Shown here: positions 33,777-42,988 of the stretch, piece by piece | How the letters are laid out: each line of letters starts with the position of its first letter | How positions within the stretch are numbered: position 1 is the stretch's first letter | Source: Methanoregula sp. | GTDB lineage: Archaea > Halobacteriota > Methanomicrobia > Methanomicrobiales > Methanospirillaceae | Assembly (NCBI RefSeq): GCF_028679125.1 | Contig: NZ_JAJRCG010000002.1 | Location: 62,001-126,000, forward strand | Direction of reading: 5' to 3' | Length of the DNA stretch: 64,000 nucleotides | The notes under the pieces: generated by a model | Database searches by the model: none | The model's input: only the letters and a program-made list of their open reading frames with translations | What the model was told of the DNA's origin: nothing | Position numbers and translations under genes: made by a program

Positions 33777-36599
33777 ATGAAAAATATCATCATCAAAGGT
33801 GCCCGCCAGCACAACCTGAAAAACATCAGCGTCGAAATCCCCCGCGACAAACTCGTGGTGATCACGGGAGTCTCCGGGTCCGGCAAATCAACGCTCGCAT
33901 TCGATACGCTCTATGCAGAAGGCCAGCGCCGGTACGTCGAGTCCCTCTCTTCCTATGCCCGGCAGTTCCTCGGCATCATGCACAAGCCCGATGTGGACCA
34001 TATCGAGGGACTTTCCCCTGCCATCGCCATCGAGCAGAAGACCACGTCCAAGAATCCCCGGAGCACGGTCGGGACGACAACCGAGATCTACGATTACCTC
34101 CGTCTCCTCTACGCCAGGATCGGGACACCGTTCTGCCCCGAGCACAATATTCCCATCACCGCCCAGACCCCGGACCGGATGGCGGACCAGATCACCGCGG
34201 AACATCCCGGCATGGTCACTATCCTCGCACCGATCGTGCGGCAGAAGAAGGGAACGTACCAGCAGCTCCTCCGCGACCTGAACAAGGAAGGATACGCCCG
34301 GGTCCGGGTCAACAGGAAGATCATCCGGACCGATGAGGAGATCAGCCTCGACCGGTACAAGAAGCACGACATCGAGATCGTGATCGACCGGCTCGAAACA
34401 AGCGACCGCTCGCGTCTCGCGGAAGCCGTGGAGAACGCCCTCAAAAAGTCGGAAGGACTCATCATCGCCGTGGACGAGCAGGAGAATGAGACAACGTACT
34501 CCTCGCTGATGGCCTGCCCGGTCTGCGGGATGTCGTTCGAGGAGCTCCAGCCACGGATGTTCTCGTTCAACAGCCCGTTCGGCGCCTGCGATTAATGTCA
34601 CGGGCTGGGCGTCAAGATGGAGTTCGACCCGGACCTGATCATCCCGGACAAAACCCGCTGCATTGCTGACGGTGCCGTAGCCCCGTACCGCAATCCCATG
34701 GACGGGTTCCGGGGCCAGTACCTTGCAACCGTTGCAAAGCACTTCGGCTTTTCTGTGATGACGCCGATCAAGGATCTCACCGAAGAACAATACAATGCCC
34801 TGATGTACGGCTCGAACGAGAAGATGCATTTCTCGATGAGCACGCGGAATGGCGATGCCCAGTGGTCCCACAACGGCGAGTGGGAAGGTCTCCTCCCGCA
34901 GACCGCCCGGCTGTATTCCCAGACCAAGTCCGAGTGGAGGAAGCGCGAGATGGAAGGCTACATGCGGGTCTTTGACTGCCCGGCCTGCAAGGGGAAGCGG
35001 CTCAAGGACAAGATCCTCGCGGTCCGGATCAACGGCAAGTCCATCATAGATGTCACGGACCTCTCCGTATCCGGCGGTCTCGCATTCTTCGACGGCCTTA
35101 AGCTTACCGACAAGGAAGCGGAGATCTCCCGGCAGATCATCAAGGAGATCCGGGGCCGGCTCGCATTCCTTGAAAAAGTCGGTCTCAGCTACCTCACGCT
35201 CTCCCGCAATGCCGGCACCCTCTCCGGCGGAGAGGCCCAGCGGATCCGGCTCGCCACCCAGATCGGCACCAACCTGATGGGCGTGCTCTACGTGCTGGAC
35301 GAGCCCTCCATCGGCCTGCACCAGCGCGACAACCGGAAACTCATCGAGAGCTTACAGACCCTCCGTGACCTCGGCAATACCGTGATTGTCGTGGAGCACG
35401 ATGAGGACATGATCCGGTCTGCCGACCACGTGATCGATATAGGCCCCGGGGCGGGGATGCATGGCGGGGAGGTCATTGCGGAGGGCAACCCGAAACAGAT
35501 CGAGAAGAACAAAAAGTCGCTGACCGGCCAGTACCTCGCCGGCACTAAATCGATCGCGGTTCCGGCCACGCGGCGGAAAGCCGGGAAGTTCATCACGGTA
35601 AAGGGCTGCCGTGAGAACAATCTCAAGAAGATCGATGCAAAGTTCCCGATTGGCCTGCTGACCGTTGTCACCGGGGTATCAGGGAGTGGGAAATCCACGC
35701 TCGTGTACGAGACCCTGTACAAGGGCATGATGCAGATCATCAACAGGTCCCGTGAGCAGGTGGGCAAGCACGACAAGATTGTTTTCGATGCGGATATCGA
35801 CAAGGTGATCGTCATCGACCAGTCCCCGATCGGCAGGACCCCCCGGAGCAACCCGGCAACATACACCAAACTCTTCGATGAGATCCGTACCGTCTTTGCC
35901 GGGACCAAGGAGGCAAAGATGCGGGGCTACACCCCGGGACGGTTCTCGTTCAATATCCGGGGCGGCCGGTGCGAGGCCTGCGAAGGCGACGGCCTGATCC
36001 GCATCGAGATGAACTTCCTGCCCGATGTGTATATCGAATGCGAGGAATGCAAGGGGAAGCGGTACAACCGCGAGACCCTCGAAGTGCAGTACAAGGGCAA
36101 GTCCATTGCCGATGTGCTGGACATGAGCGTTGAGGAAGCGCTGAACCTGTTCGAGAACATCCCTTCGATCCGTTCCAAGCTGGAGATGCTCTCCCGCGTG
36201 GGCCTGGATTACATCAAGCTCGGCCAGAGCTCCACGACGCTCTCCGGTGGCGAAGCCCAGCGGATCAAGCTCACCCGCGAACTGGCGAAAAGGGCCACCG
36301 GCAGGACGCTCTACCTGCTCGATGAACCGACCACCGGCCTTCACTTCGACGACACCAAAAAACTGATCAAGGTGCTCGACGATCTCGTGGAAAAAGGCAA
36401 CACCGTCATCGTCATCGAACACAATCTCGATGTGATCAAGTCGGCGGATTATATCATCGATATCGGTCCTGAAGGCGGGGATGCGGGCGGGAAGATCGTG
36501 GCGTGCGGGACACCGGAGAAAGTCGCATCCGTTCCCGGAAGTTATACCGGGCAGTTCCTGAAGGAGATGCTCGGCCGCAAATCGCCGGCCCCCTCATGA
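33777..36599 (+). pseudogene. uvrA: UvrA excinuclease subunit, interrupted by an in-frame TAA
   Basis: UvrA finds DNA lesions for nucleotide excision repair. The span is 941 codons, full length for the family, in one frame. Codon 273 (34593-34595) is TAA, inside the first zinc finger: FNSPFGACD, stop, CHGLGVK, where the family has ACxECHGLG. GAA or GAG changed in its first base would explain it for GAA. Up to the stop the protein has the P-loop GVSGSGKS (31-38); after it come LSGGEAQRIRLATQIG, LYVLDEPSIGLHQRD, the second P-loop [13 protein letters not shown], the second zinc finger (CEAC, CEEC) and LYLLDEPTTGLHFDD. The next ATG is at 34617. Otherwise nothing has decayed, so the change is recent or a sequencing error. 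uvrC follows. Confidence 0.9.
34593..34595 (+). other. In-frame nonsense codon in uvrA
   Basis: TAA between GAT and TGT in the CxxC zinc motif of UvrA. Both sides are in the same frame and fully conserved. It is TAA and not TAG, so pyrrolysine insertion does not apply. Confidence 0.9.
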
Positions 36600-36606
36600 T
36601 TTTTTT
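36600..36606 (+). terminator. Oligo-T terminator after uvrA
   Basis: Seven T residues directly after the uvrA stop codon; archaeal RNA polymerase stops at such runs. No strong hairpin precedes it. Confidence 0.45.
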
Positions 36607-36665
36607 ATCCTGATGGTTTCTCCCCATTCATTAATAATCCGGGCGGAGAGACGCTAGTTACAGAA

Positions 36666-38255
36666 ATGTTCGACACTGCCACCCTCCCCGGCAACCCCGG
36701 CTGTTACCTGTTTCTTGACAAAGAGGGGACGATCATCTATGTCGGCAAGGCAAAGAACCTGAAAAAGCGGGTGAGCAGTTACTTCCAGAAGAAAGACCAC
36801 GACCCGAAGACAAGGAGCCTTGTCGCGGCCATTGCCCGTGTCAGCGTCATGGTGACCAACACCGAGACCGAGGCTTTCCTGCTGGAAAACAACCTGATCA
36901 AGAAGAACCAGCCGAAATACAATATCGATCTCAAGGATGCCAAACGGTATGCCTACATCGAACTCAGTAACGAACCATTCCCCCGGATTGGGATTGCCCG
37001 GCGCACCGGGACTGACGGTTCCACGCAGTTCGGGCCGTTCGTCTCGGCTGCGGAACGCGATGCCCTGATCCACATCATCCGGAAGATCTTCCACCTCCGG
37101 TCCTGCCGGAGACTGCCGAAACGGGCGTGCCTCCGGTACCATATGCATACCTGCAGCGCCCCCTGCATCGGCGCGATCAGCGAGGAAGAGTATCGCCGTG
37201 ACGTGAATCGTGCAGCAGAACTGCTGAAAGGGAAGAGTGCCGAACTCCTCCTCTCGCTGCGGGAGGAGATGGCCGGTTATTCGGCACATGAGGAATACGA
37301 GAAGGCGCTTACTCTGCGCAACCAGATCATCGCGGTTACGCACCTGGCAGAACGCCAGCATGTCGAGCGGCCGAAAGAGACCGACCAGGACGTGATCGGG
37401 TACGCGATCTCGGACGATACCGTCTACCTCATGGTCTTCTCGGTCGAGAAAGGGCTGCTCTCCGGCAAACAGGAATACTCGTTTGACAACCGCGAGGATT
37501 TCCTTGATGAATTTCTCGTCCAGTATTATGCGGATCGCGTTCCCCCGTCCGAGCTGATCGTGCCGCACGAGGTTGACGAAGCAATGGCAGGGTACCTGTC
37601 AGAGCGGAAGGGAAAGGCCGTGCAGGTGACGGTTCCCCGGATCGGGGAAAAGAAGAAACTGCTCGATCTCGTGGAGAAGAATCTCGAACACGCGTTCCTG
37701 AGAAATGACCTGAAGATCCGGGATCTCCAGGCAAGTCTCGGTCTTGCGGATGCCCCGGATGTCATCGAATGTTTCGATATCTCGCACCTCTCGGGTACTG
37801 CCATGGTGGGATCGATGGTGCAGTTCCGGGGCGGCATCCCGGACAAGAAGAATTACCGCCGGTTTAAGATCAAGACCGTGGAGGGTGTCGATGATTTTGC
37901 TTCCATTGCCGAGATCGTGAAACGGCGGTATGACCGTCTCATCCGGGAGGATGCGGAACTGCCCGACCTGATCATCATCGATGGGGGGAAGGGGCAGCTC
38001 TCTGCTGCCGGGGAATCTCTCCGCGATCTTGATGTCACCGTCCCCGTCATCGCCATCGCAAAACAGGAGGAGGATGTGTACCTCCCCGGGGAGATGCTTC
38101 CCCGGCAGCTGGACAAGAAAGGCATGGCCCTGCACTTCATCCAGGAGATCCGCGATGAGGCGCACCGGTTTGCCATCACGTATAACCGCCAGCTCCGGAA
38201 AAAAGCGGTGATCCCGGAAACGAAGCCGAAAAAGTCCCGGAAGAAGGACACCTGA
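36666..38255 (+). CDS. uvrC: UvrC excinuclease subunit
   Basis: Makes the incisions in UvrABC repair. 529 residues: GIY-YIG nuclease at the start (NPGCYLFLDKEGTIIYVGKA, arginine in KNLKKRVSSYF), the UVR contact motif near residue 205 (HEEYEKALTLRNQI), and the RNase-H-like nuclease (ECFDISHLSGTAMVGSMVQF near residue 365, LIIIDGGKGQLSAAGESL near 440, RDEAHRFAITYNRQL near 497). The C-terminal helix-hairpin-helix domain of bacterial UvrC is missing; the protein ends soon after with a basic tail. It follows uvrA by 66 bases; uvrB is not in the window. Confidence 0.95.
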   Translation: MFDTATLPGNPGCYLFLDKEGTIIYVGKAKNLKKRVSSYFQKKDHDPKTRSLVAAIARVSVMVTNTETEAFLLENNLIKKNQPKYNIDLKDAKRYAYIELSNEPFPRIGIARRTGTDGSTQFGPFVSAAERDALIHIIRKIFHLRSCRRLPKRACLRYHMHTCSAPCIGAISEEEYRRDVNRAAELLKGKSAELLLSLREEMAGYSAHEEYEKALTLRNQIIAVTHLAERQHVERPKETDQDVIGYAISDDTVYLMVFSVEKGLLSGKQEYSFDNREDFLDEFLVQYYADRVPPSELIVPHEVDEAMAGYLSERKGKAVQVTVPRIGEKKKLLDLVEKNLEHAFLRNDLKIRDLQASLGLADAPDVIECFDISHLSGTAMVGSMVQFRGGIPDKKNYRRFKIKTVEGVDDFASIAEIVKRRYDRLIREDAELPDLIIIDGGKGQLSAAGESLRDLDVTVPVIAIAKQEEDVYLPGEMLPRQLDKKGMALHFIQEIRDEAHRFAITYNRQLRKKAVIPETKPKKSRKKDT

Positions 38256-38440
38256 TACCGGCCGGGGACACGGTATCCGGCCACCCGGAACCGGGTGCGG
38301 CAATCCGGATTATTGTCCGGCATGCACACCTGCCGCCCTGGAAAAACACTCCTGAAAAAAAGTGAGCATCCCGGCGTACGCTCGTTTTCCATCCCCTTGG
38401 TGATGATGAGCGGGACGGCTTTTGGGGAATCACGGTGCGA

Positions 38441-38839
38441 TCAGATGTCCCGGTCCACAAGTACCCGCTCGCTCCCGTCACTGAAATACCCGATCACGAG
38501 GACATGGTTTTTCCCGCCATAGGATCCGGTCATGGACTCGGTTGCGTGGATGGGGATGGGTGTTGTGCCAAGCCTGGATCCTTTTGAACGGGTGATGCTT
38601 TTTCCATTGCTGTCAGTAAACGTGATCTCCATCTCAACAAGGGAATCCATGCCCTCTGCACCGACAAAGGCAACGGTGATGTGCGAATCGTCCGGGTGCG
38701 TGACCTGTATTCCGTTCGCGGTCCAGGTACTGCCTGTTGAACTCTGGGTGCATCCCGCTGAAATAATCAGGAGGAGAAGTGCTGCTGCAACAGAACAATA
38801 CCGGACGGCTGCATGCCGATCAGGGAACAAGGATCTCAT
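38441..38839 (-). CDS. Secreted lipoprotein, function unknown
   Basis: A 132-residue exported protein. The signal peptide has RYCSVAAALLLLIISAGCTQ with a lipobox (ISAGC), so the mature protein starts at a lipidated cysteine near residue 30. The remainder is a beta-rich domain (HITVAFVGAEGMDSLVEMEI, TFTDSNGKSITRSKGSRLG, KNHVLVIGYFSDGSERVLVD), similar in look to other small archaeal surface beta domains. No specific family is recognised. Convergent with uvrC. Confidence 0.75.
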   Translation of the reverse strand: MRSLFPDRHAAVRYCSVAAALLLLIISAGCTQSSTGSTWTANGIQVTHPDDSHITVAFVGAEGMDSLVEMEITFTDSNGKSITRSKGSRLGTTPIPIHATESMTGSYGGKNHVLVIGYFSDGSERVLVDRDI

Positions 38840-38946
38840 GTATCACCTATTTCTCACCCGTTCTTAATACCTTAATGAATGGTACCCGCTCATTGCAGCA
38901 GGATGGAACCGGTAAACCCTGTTAAAAAAGGACGTATGGCTGATAT

Positions 38947-39261
38947 TCAGTCGTACTGGCGCCATGTGTGGTCGCATTCCGTGCACCGGAAGAACCGCAC
39001 TTCACTCTCATCCGCAGCCCGGAGCTGGCGCAGCCACCAGATCGCAAGGTTGTTCCCGCACTTGGGACACTTGATCTGGATCGTGGGCATGGTCTTGAGA
39101 TCTTCATCCTCATCGTCAACGATCGTGATCTCGTTCTCCGTGCGCTTCTTCTCAACTTTCATCTGGTCGGAACTCTCAATCTTCCTGATATACCCGCACT
39201 TGCGGCATTTGAGCTGCCCGCCAGATGATATCATAAGAGACTTACATTCAGGGCAAAACAT
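38947..39261 (-). CDS. tfs: Transcription factor S (TFIIS-like / RPB9-like)
   Basis: A 104-residue zinc protein that induces transcript cleavage in stalled archaeal RNA polymerase. The N-terminal ribbon is MFCPECKSLMISSGGQLKCR with KCGY; the C-terminal ribbon is IKCPKCGNNLAIWWLRQLRA followed by DESEVRFFRCTECDHTWRQY. The family's acidic DE pair in the finger tip is present as ADESE. Complete in length. Confidence 0.95.
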   Translation of the reverse strand: MFCPECKSLMISSGGQLKCRKCGYIRKIESSDQMKVEKKRTENEITIVDDEDEDLKTMPTIQIKCPKCGNNLAIWWLRQLRAADESEVRFFRCTECDHTWRQYD

Positions 39262-39428
39262 CGGTATAGTATGCGTGATGATAGAAGATTAAGCCTCGCG
39301 TTCGGGGATGAATGCAGATTCCGGTAATTCACACCCGAATTGCGGAACCCTTCAACCATTCAATTCCTGCCCGTACATGTGACGGGAGTGCAGAATCCTT
39401 TTTTTGGTATCGGGTGGATAATTCTATA

Positions 39429-40307
39429 ATGATCGAGTATCTGGTTCTGCTGTCCTGTGCCGGATTCCTGGCATTCCTCATACCCGGTCGTCATCGGAAC
39501 TATGCAGCCATAGCAGGCTGGATATTAATTGTCCTGACCCTCTTTGCCCTTCTGCCGGAATATTTTGCTGAAAATAACTTCCTGTATCCCCTTATTGCAG
39601 CCCTTTCCGTGCCGTTTCTTGTAATCACCGTCAAGTACCTGCTCGCCGGCGATGAACGGGCGATCTGCCTTTCCCGGGCAGCAGCGGTGGCATTCCTCAT
39701 TTATGCACCGTTCGGGTTCACGCAGGTCCCCCTCTTTGCATGGCTCGGGAACCAGCTCATCTCTCTTGTTGTCGGGCAGGTGATGTGGATTCTTGATGCC
39801 CTCAACTTTGCCGTCTCGCTCACCTGCATGAATCCCCTGACCGAGCGGGTTATCGATCCGGCCGCATGTGGCGACCTGCTCCGCGACACCATCACCCGCA
39901 ACGGGTTCAGCGTCCAGATCATTCTCGGGTGCACCGGTATCCAGAGTATCGCGATCTTACTGGGCGTTGCGGCGGCAGTCCCCACAACGCTCCGTCAGAA
40001 GATTTATGCATTCCTGATCATCGCGCCGACGATCTATATCCTTAACCTCCTGCGCAATGTCTTTGTTATCATGGCGTATACGGACCAGTGGTTCCCGTAT
40101 TACCCGGATATTGCCGGCAACGGCGAACTGGGATACGAGAGTTTCTTCTGGGCGCATAATGTCATTGCCGAGATGCTCGCCCTTGTGATCCTGGTCATAA
40201 TCGCCTACTGGCTCTTTACCCTCATCCCCCGTCTCGGGAAATTTGCCGACGATCTCTACCAGCTCTATACCGGGGAGATCAGGAAAGCGTTCGGCAAAGG
40301 GAAGTAA
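39429..40307 (+). CDS. artA: Archaeosortase A-type transpeptidase
   Basis: A 292-residue multi-pass membrane enzyme of the exosortase/archaeosortase family, which processes PGF-CTERM surface proteins and attaches them to lipid. About eight membrane segments are visible. Active-site cysteine in IILGCTGIQSIAILLGV near residue 180, arginine in LNLLRNVFVIMAY near 213, and the histidine/ acidic part in YESFFWAHNVIAEMLALVIL near 242. The frame opens 39 codons upstream (39312), but MIEYLVLLSCAGFLAFLIPG at 39429 is the natural membrane start. Monocistronic. Confidence 0.9.
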   Translation: MIEYLVLLSCAGFLAFLIPGRHRNYAAIAGWILIVLTLFALLPEYFAENNFLYPLIAALSVPFLVITVKYLLAGDERAICLSRAAAVAFLIYAPFGFTQVPLFAWLGNQLISLVVGQVMWILDALNFAVSLTCMNPLTERVIDPAACGDLLRDTITRNGFSVQIILGCTGIQSIAILLGVAAAVPTTLRQKIYAFLIIAPTIYILNLLRNVFVIMAYTDQWFPYYPDIAGNGELGYESFFWAHNVIAEMLALVILVIIAYWLFTLIPRLGKFADDLYQLYTGEIRKAFGKGK

Positions 40308-40725
40308 TCCGCGTAACAAAGCTGAGGCGGGTGCCGGTGGCAATGCCTGATGAACCGGATGTTTCCGGTATCGGCGAACCGGGCTTCCGGTGTTTTTTCC
40401 GGGCGTACACGGTTATTCCCGGACTGCCGGTGTTCAGGATCCCATAATGATCTCTCTCTCTTGCGCCACCATTCCCCCGTGGGGGACGGGGCGCTATTAG
40501 CGATGCCTCGGCATTACCTTAATTGGGGGCACACACAGGTACAGGTAATACGGCACTATCGCAACCGGGGGATGCCCGATCGGTGGGGGCGGAGGCTTGC
40601 CGGAGCCCCCAGGAGCGGTAATGAAAATTTTGTTTCAGGTTTATCGCACGTTTGGTGGATGTTACGCAATCACCTAAAAAAATTATAAAATACTGATGAT
40701 CTCTTCCCGCACTATGTCGGTGAGA
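40308..40725. other. Intergenic stretch with hairpins
   Basis: No coding frame is convincing. It contains several GC-rich inverted repeats, such as CCCCCGTGGGGG near 40475-40490 and the stem at 40585-40610. No known RNA class could be fitted. Confidence 0.4.
40585..40610. repeat. Inverted repeat with GGGGGC arms
   Basis: GGGGGC (40585-40590) pairs with GCCCCC (40605-40610) over a 14-base loop that itself has GG/CC pairs. It may be a structured RNA element or a transcription barrier between artA and the convergent gene. Confidence 0.4.
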
Positions 40726-41358
40726 TCAGGAAAGCGTCCGGTAAAGGTAGATGATCCTCTGCAGTGCCGAGAGGTTGGTGCAGATGGCAATGATGATGAT
40801 TGAGGCCCAGATAAACCCGGTCACTCCCCCGATAATCAGGATGAGGAAGGTTTCAGGACGCCCGAAAAAGCCGACGCCTTCGAGGGGGTCATCGATCTTG
40901 CCCTCGACTTTTTCCCGGTAACCAATCTCCGCGTAGACTACGGGCTTGATGAACGTGTTCATCAGCGACCCGATGATGGCGAGTGCCACGACCCCGAAAT
41001 CGGCGATCGGGGAGACGGCTATGAACTGGCTGATGATCTGGATCCCGGAGAGCCCGATGCCGAGCATGGCCAGGGCATCGACGTACTTGTCGACAATCCA
41101 GTCAAAGACTGCCCCGAAGTTGGTGTGAGCACCGGTCTTCCGGGCAACGCTGCCATCAATGAGATCGAATATTGCCGAGAGCAGCAGTGCCAGGGATCCG
41201 AGAAGGAACTGTCGCTGGAAGAACAGGGCGGCGCACAGGATACCGGCGGCGAGCGAGAGCAGGGATATCTGGTTGGGCGTGATCCGGAGCCGCACAAAGA
41301 GATCTGCTACCGGCTCAAGGTATCCGATGAACCTTGGCCGGAGTGCAGTAATATTCAT
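40726..41358 (-). CDS. CDP-alcohol phosphatidyltransferase (archaetidylinositol phosphate synthase-like)
   Basis: A 210-residue membrane enzyme that joins a CDP-archaeol lipid to an alcohol phosphate. The CDP-alcohol motif is complete near residues 65-95: DLIDGSVARKTGAHTNFGAV followed by FDWIVDKYVD (DxxDGxxAR...GxxxDxxxD). About five membrane helices follow. The start RPRFIGYLEPVADLFVRLRI and TPNQISLLSLAAG match archaetidylinositol-phosphate synthases, a likely but not proven specificity. Divergent from the reductase gene. Confidence 0.88.
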   Translation of the reverse strand: MNITALRPRFIGYLEPVADLFVRLRITPNQISLLSLAAGILCAALFFQRQFLLGSLALLLSAIFDLIDGSVARKTGAHTNFGAVFDWIVDKYVDALAMLGIGLSGIQIISQFIAVSPIADFGVVALAIIGSLMNTFIKPVVYAEIGYREKVEGKIDDPLEGVGFFGRPETFLILIIGGVTGFIWASIIIIAICTNLSALQRIIYLYRTLS

Positions 41359-41453
41359 GACTCAATTCTTTCGCAGATGAACCATTAATAGTTGCCCATC
41401 CGGCGTTAATCCGGTGCATTACGGGGAGGAGTATGGCCGCAATCGCCACGTTA

Positions 41454-41460
41454 TTTATAT
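41454..41460 (+). promoter_or_regulatory. TATA box of the riboflavin-pathway reductase
   Basis: TTTATAT, 35 bases before the ATG at 41495. This favours that start over the longer frame beginning at 41414, which lies upstream of the promoter. Confidence 0.6.
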
Positions 41461-41494
41461 CCGCCGCCCTATTATTCCTGAGAGACGAGACCTC

Positions 41495-42178
41495 ATGACA
41501 ATTCCTGCAGACCGCCCGCACGTGCTGATGATGTCGGAGATCACTGCTGACGGCAAACTCACGCTCAAGAAAGGGGCATCCTCGAAGATCCTGATGAAAT
41601 ACATGGCTCACGAGACCGAACTCCTCCTCCATAATACCCGGGCGGAGTACGATGCGATCATGGTCGGGGCCAACACCATACGGATCGACAACTCGTTCCT
41701 GACGGTACGGTATGTACCCGGAAAAAGTCCTCTCCGGGTGATCCCCTGCAGCATGGCGGACATCCCGCTCGATGCCAATGTGCTGGGTCCCGATGCGCCG
41801 ACAGCCATCGCGGTAGCTGAAGTCGCCCCGGAAGAGCGTATCGAGGCAATAAAAAAGAAAGGCGCACATGTGATCGTTGCCGGGAAGAACCATGTCGAGC
41901 TGCCCCTGCTCATGAAGATCCTCCGGGAACAATTCGGCGTGAAGAACCTTATGATCGAGGGCGGGCCCACGCTGAACTGGCACATGCTCCACGACCGGCT
42001 CGTGGACGAGATACGGCTCATCCACCTCCCCTTCATTGTCGGGGGTTCCGACACCCCGTCACTGGTCGGCGGGATGCATATCGATAACGAGAACGAGATG
42101 ATCCGTCTCAACCTGAAAAAATACTATATGTGCGGCAGTAACCTCGTATCAGAATTCGATGTTCTGTACACACAGTGA
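41495..42178 (+). CDS. Diaminohydroxyphosphoribosylamino-pyrimidine reductase (RibD C-terminal type)
   Basis: A 227-residue NADPH-dependent reductase of the riboflavin and F420 precursor pathway (2,5-diamino-6-ribosylamino-pyrimidinone phosphate reductase of archaea, ArfC/RIB7 type). Signs: MSEITADGKLTLKKGASSKI near residue 12, YDAIMVGANTIRIDNSFLTV near 50, NLMIEGGPTLNWHMLHDRLV near 150 and PFIVGGSDTPSLVGG near 183. It lacks a deaminase domain, as usual in archaea. The SppA gene follows after 6 bases. Confidence 0.9.
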   Translation: MTIPADRPHVLMMSEITADGKLTLKKGASSKILMKYMAHETELLLHNTRAEYDAIMVGANTIRIDNSFLTVRYVPGKSPLRVIPCSMADIPLDANVLGPDAPTAIAVAEVAPEERIEAIKKKGAHVIVAGKNHVELPLLMKILREQFGVKNLMIEGGPTLNWHMLHDRLVDEIRLIHLPFIVGGSDTPSLVGGMHIDNENEMIRLNLKKYYMCGSNLVSEFDVLYTQ

Positions 42179-42184
42179 GGTACC

Positions 42185-42988
42185 ATGGATATATTCGAAG
42201 AACAAGCCACTGTTTCCCATAAAAAATCCCATTCAAACCTCAAACTTGCCCTGGGAATTGTTGCCGTGCTGATCATCCTTGCCGGCCTTCTCATTGTTGT
42301 TTATGACCTGAAGAACATGGATACCCGCGGGGTTACGGTTATCCGGATGGAGGGTGAAATGGCCACCGGGAATATCGACGACGGTACAACGGTTGGCAGC
42401 GAGGCGGTCGGGAACCAGCTCCGTGACGCTGCGGATGACCCTCTTGTCGAGGCAATCGTGCTCCGGGTGAACAGTCCCGGCGGTACTCCTGCGGCAGCGC
42501 AGGAGATTATCGGGGATCTCGAGTATGCCAAGAGCAAAAAGCCGGTTGTGGTGTCGATGGGAGATATGGCAACCTCCGCGGCATACTACGTGAGCGCTCA
42601 TGCAGACCGGATCTACGCGAATCCCGATACGATCACCGGCAGTGTCGGGGTCATCTGGAAATTCTCGGATATCAGCAGCTGGATGCGGAACGAGGGTTAC
42701 AATGTCAGCGTGGTGAAGTCCGGCAGCAAGAAGGACATGGGCTCGACCTCCCGTCCCATGACCGGTGACGAGGAAACGTATGCCCAGAATCTCGTGGATG
42801 AGAGTTTTGAGGCATTCATCACCGATGTGACCACCGAGCGTGCGATCGCCCGCTCCGATGTCGAGGATGGCAGGGTCATCCGCGGCGCCGATGCGCTCAA
42901 ACTGAATATCGTTGACGAGCTCGGGAATCTCAACGACGCCATTGAAGGCGCAAAAAAGCTGGCAGCGTCCCGGTCTAGATCATCCTGA
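42185..42988 (+). CDS. sppA: Signal peptide peptidase SppA-like serine protease (S49)
   Basis: A 267-residue membrane-anchored protease. One membrane helix (LALGIVAVLIILAGLLIVVY, residues 21-40), then the protease domain: ALVLRVNSPGG-type VLRVNSPGGTPAAAQEI near 95, the nucleophile serine in GDMATSAAYYVSAHADRIYA near 120-140, TITGSVGVIW, and the general-base lysine in VVKSGSKKDMGSTSR near 180. Short S49 form. It is likely to clear cleaved signal peptides or membrane proteins. Overlaps the convergent truD by 14 bases. Confidence 0.9.
   Translation: MDIFEEQATVSHKKSHSNLKLALGIVAVLIILAGLLIVVYDLKNMDTRGVTVIRMEGEMATGNIDDGTTVGSEAVGNQLRDAADDPLVEAIVLRVNSPGGTPAAAQEIIGDLEYAKSKKPVVVSMGDMATSAAYYVSAHADRIYANPDTITGSVGVIWKFSDISSWMRNEGYNVSVVKSGSKKDMGSTSRPMTGDEETYAQNLVDESFEAFITDVTTERAIARSDVEDGRVIRGADALKLNIVDELGNLNDAIEGAKKLAASRSRSS

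Noticed and set aside
34593-34595. Pyrrolysine or other recoding at the uvrA stop
   Set aside because: Pyrrolysine uses TAG, and this codon is TAA; no selenocysteine-type TGA either. A nonsense change or error is simpler.
33888-35321. 477-codon minus-strand open frame opposite uvrA
   Set aside because: It is a shadow of the highly conserved UvrA frame and has no family features.
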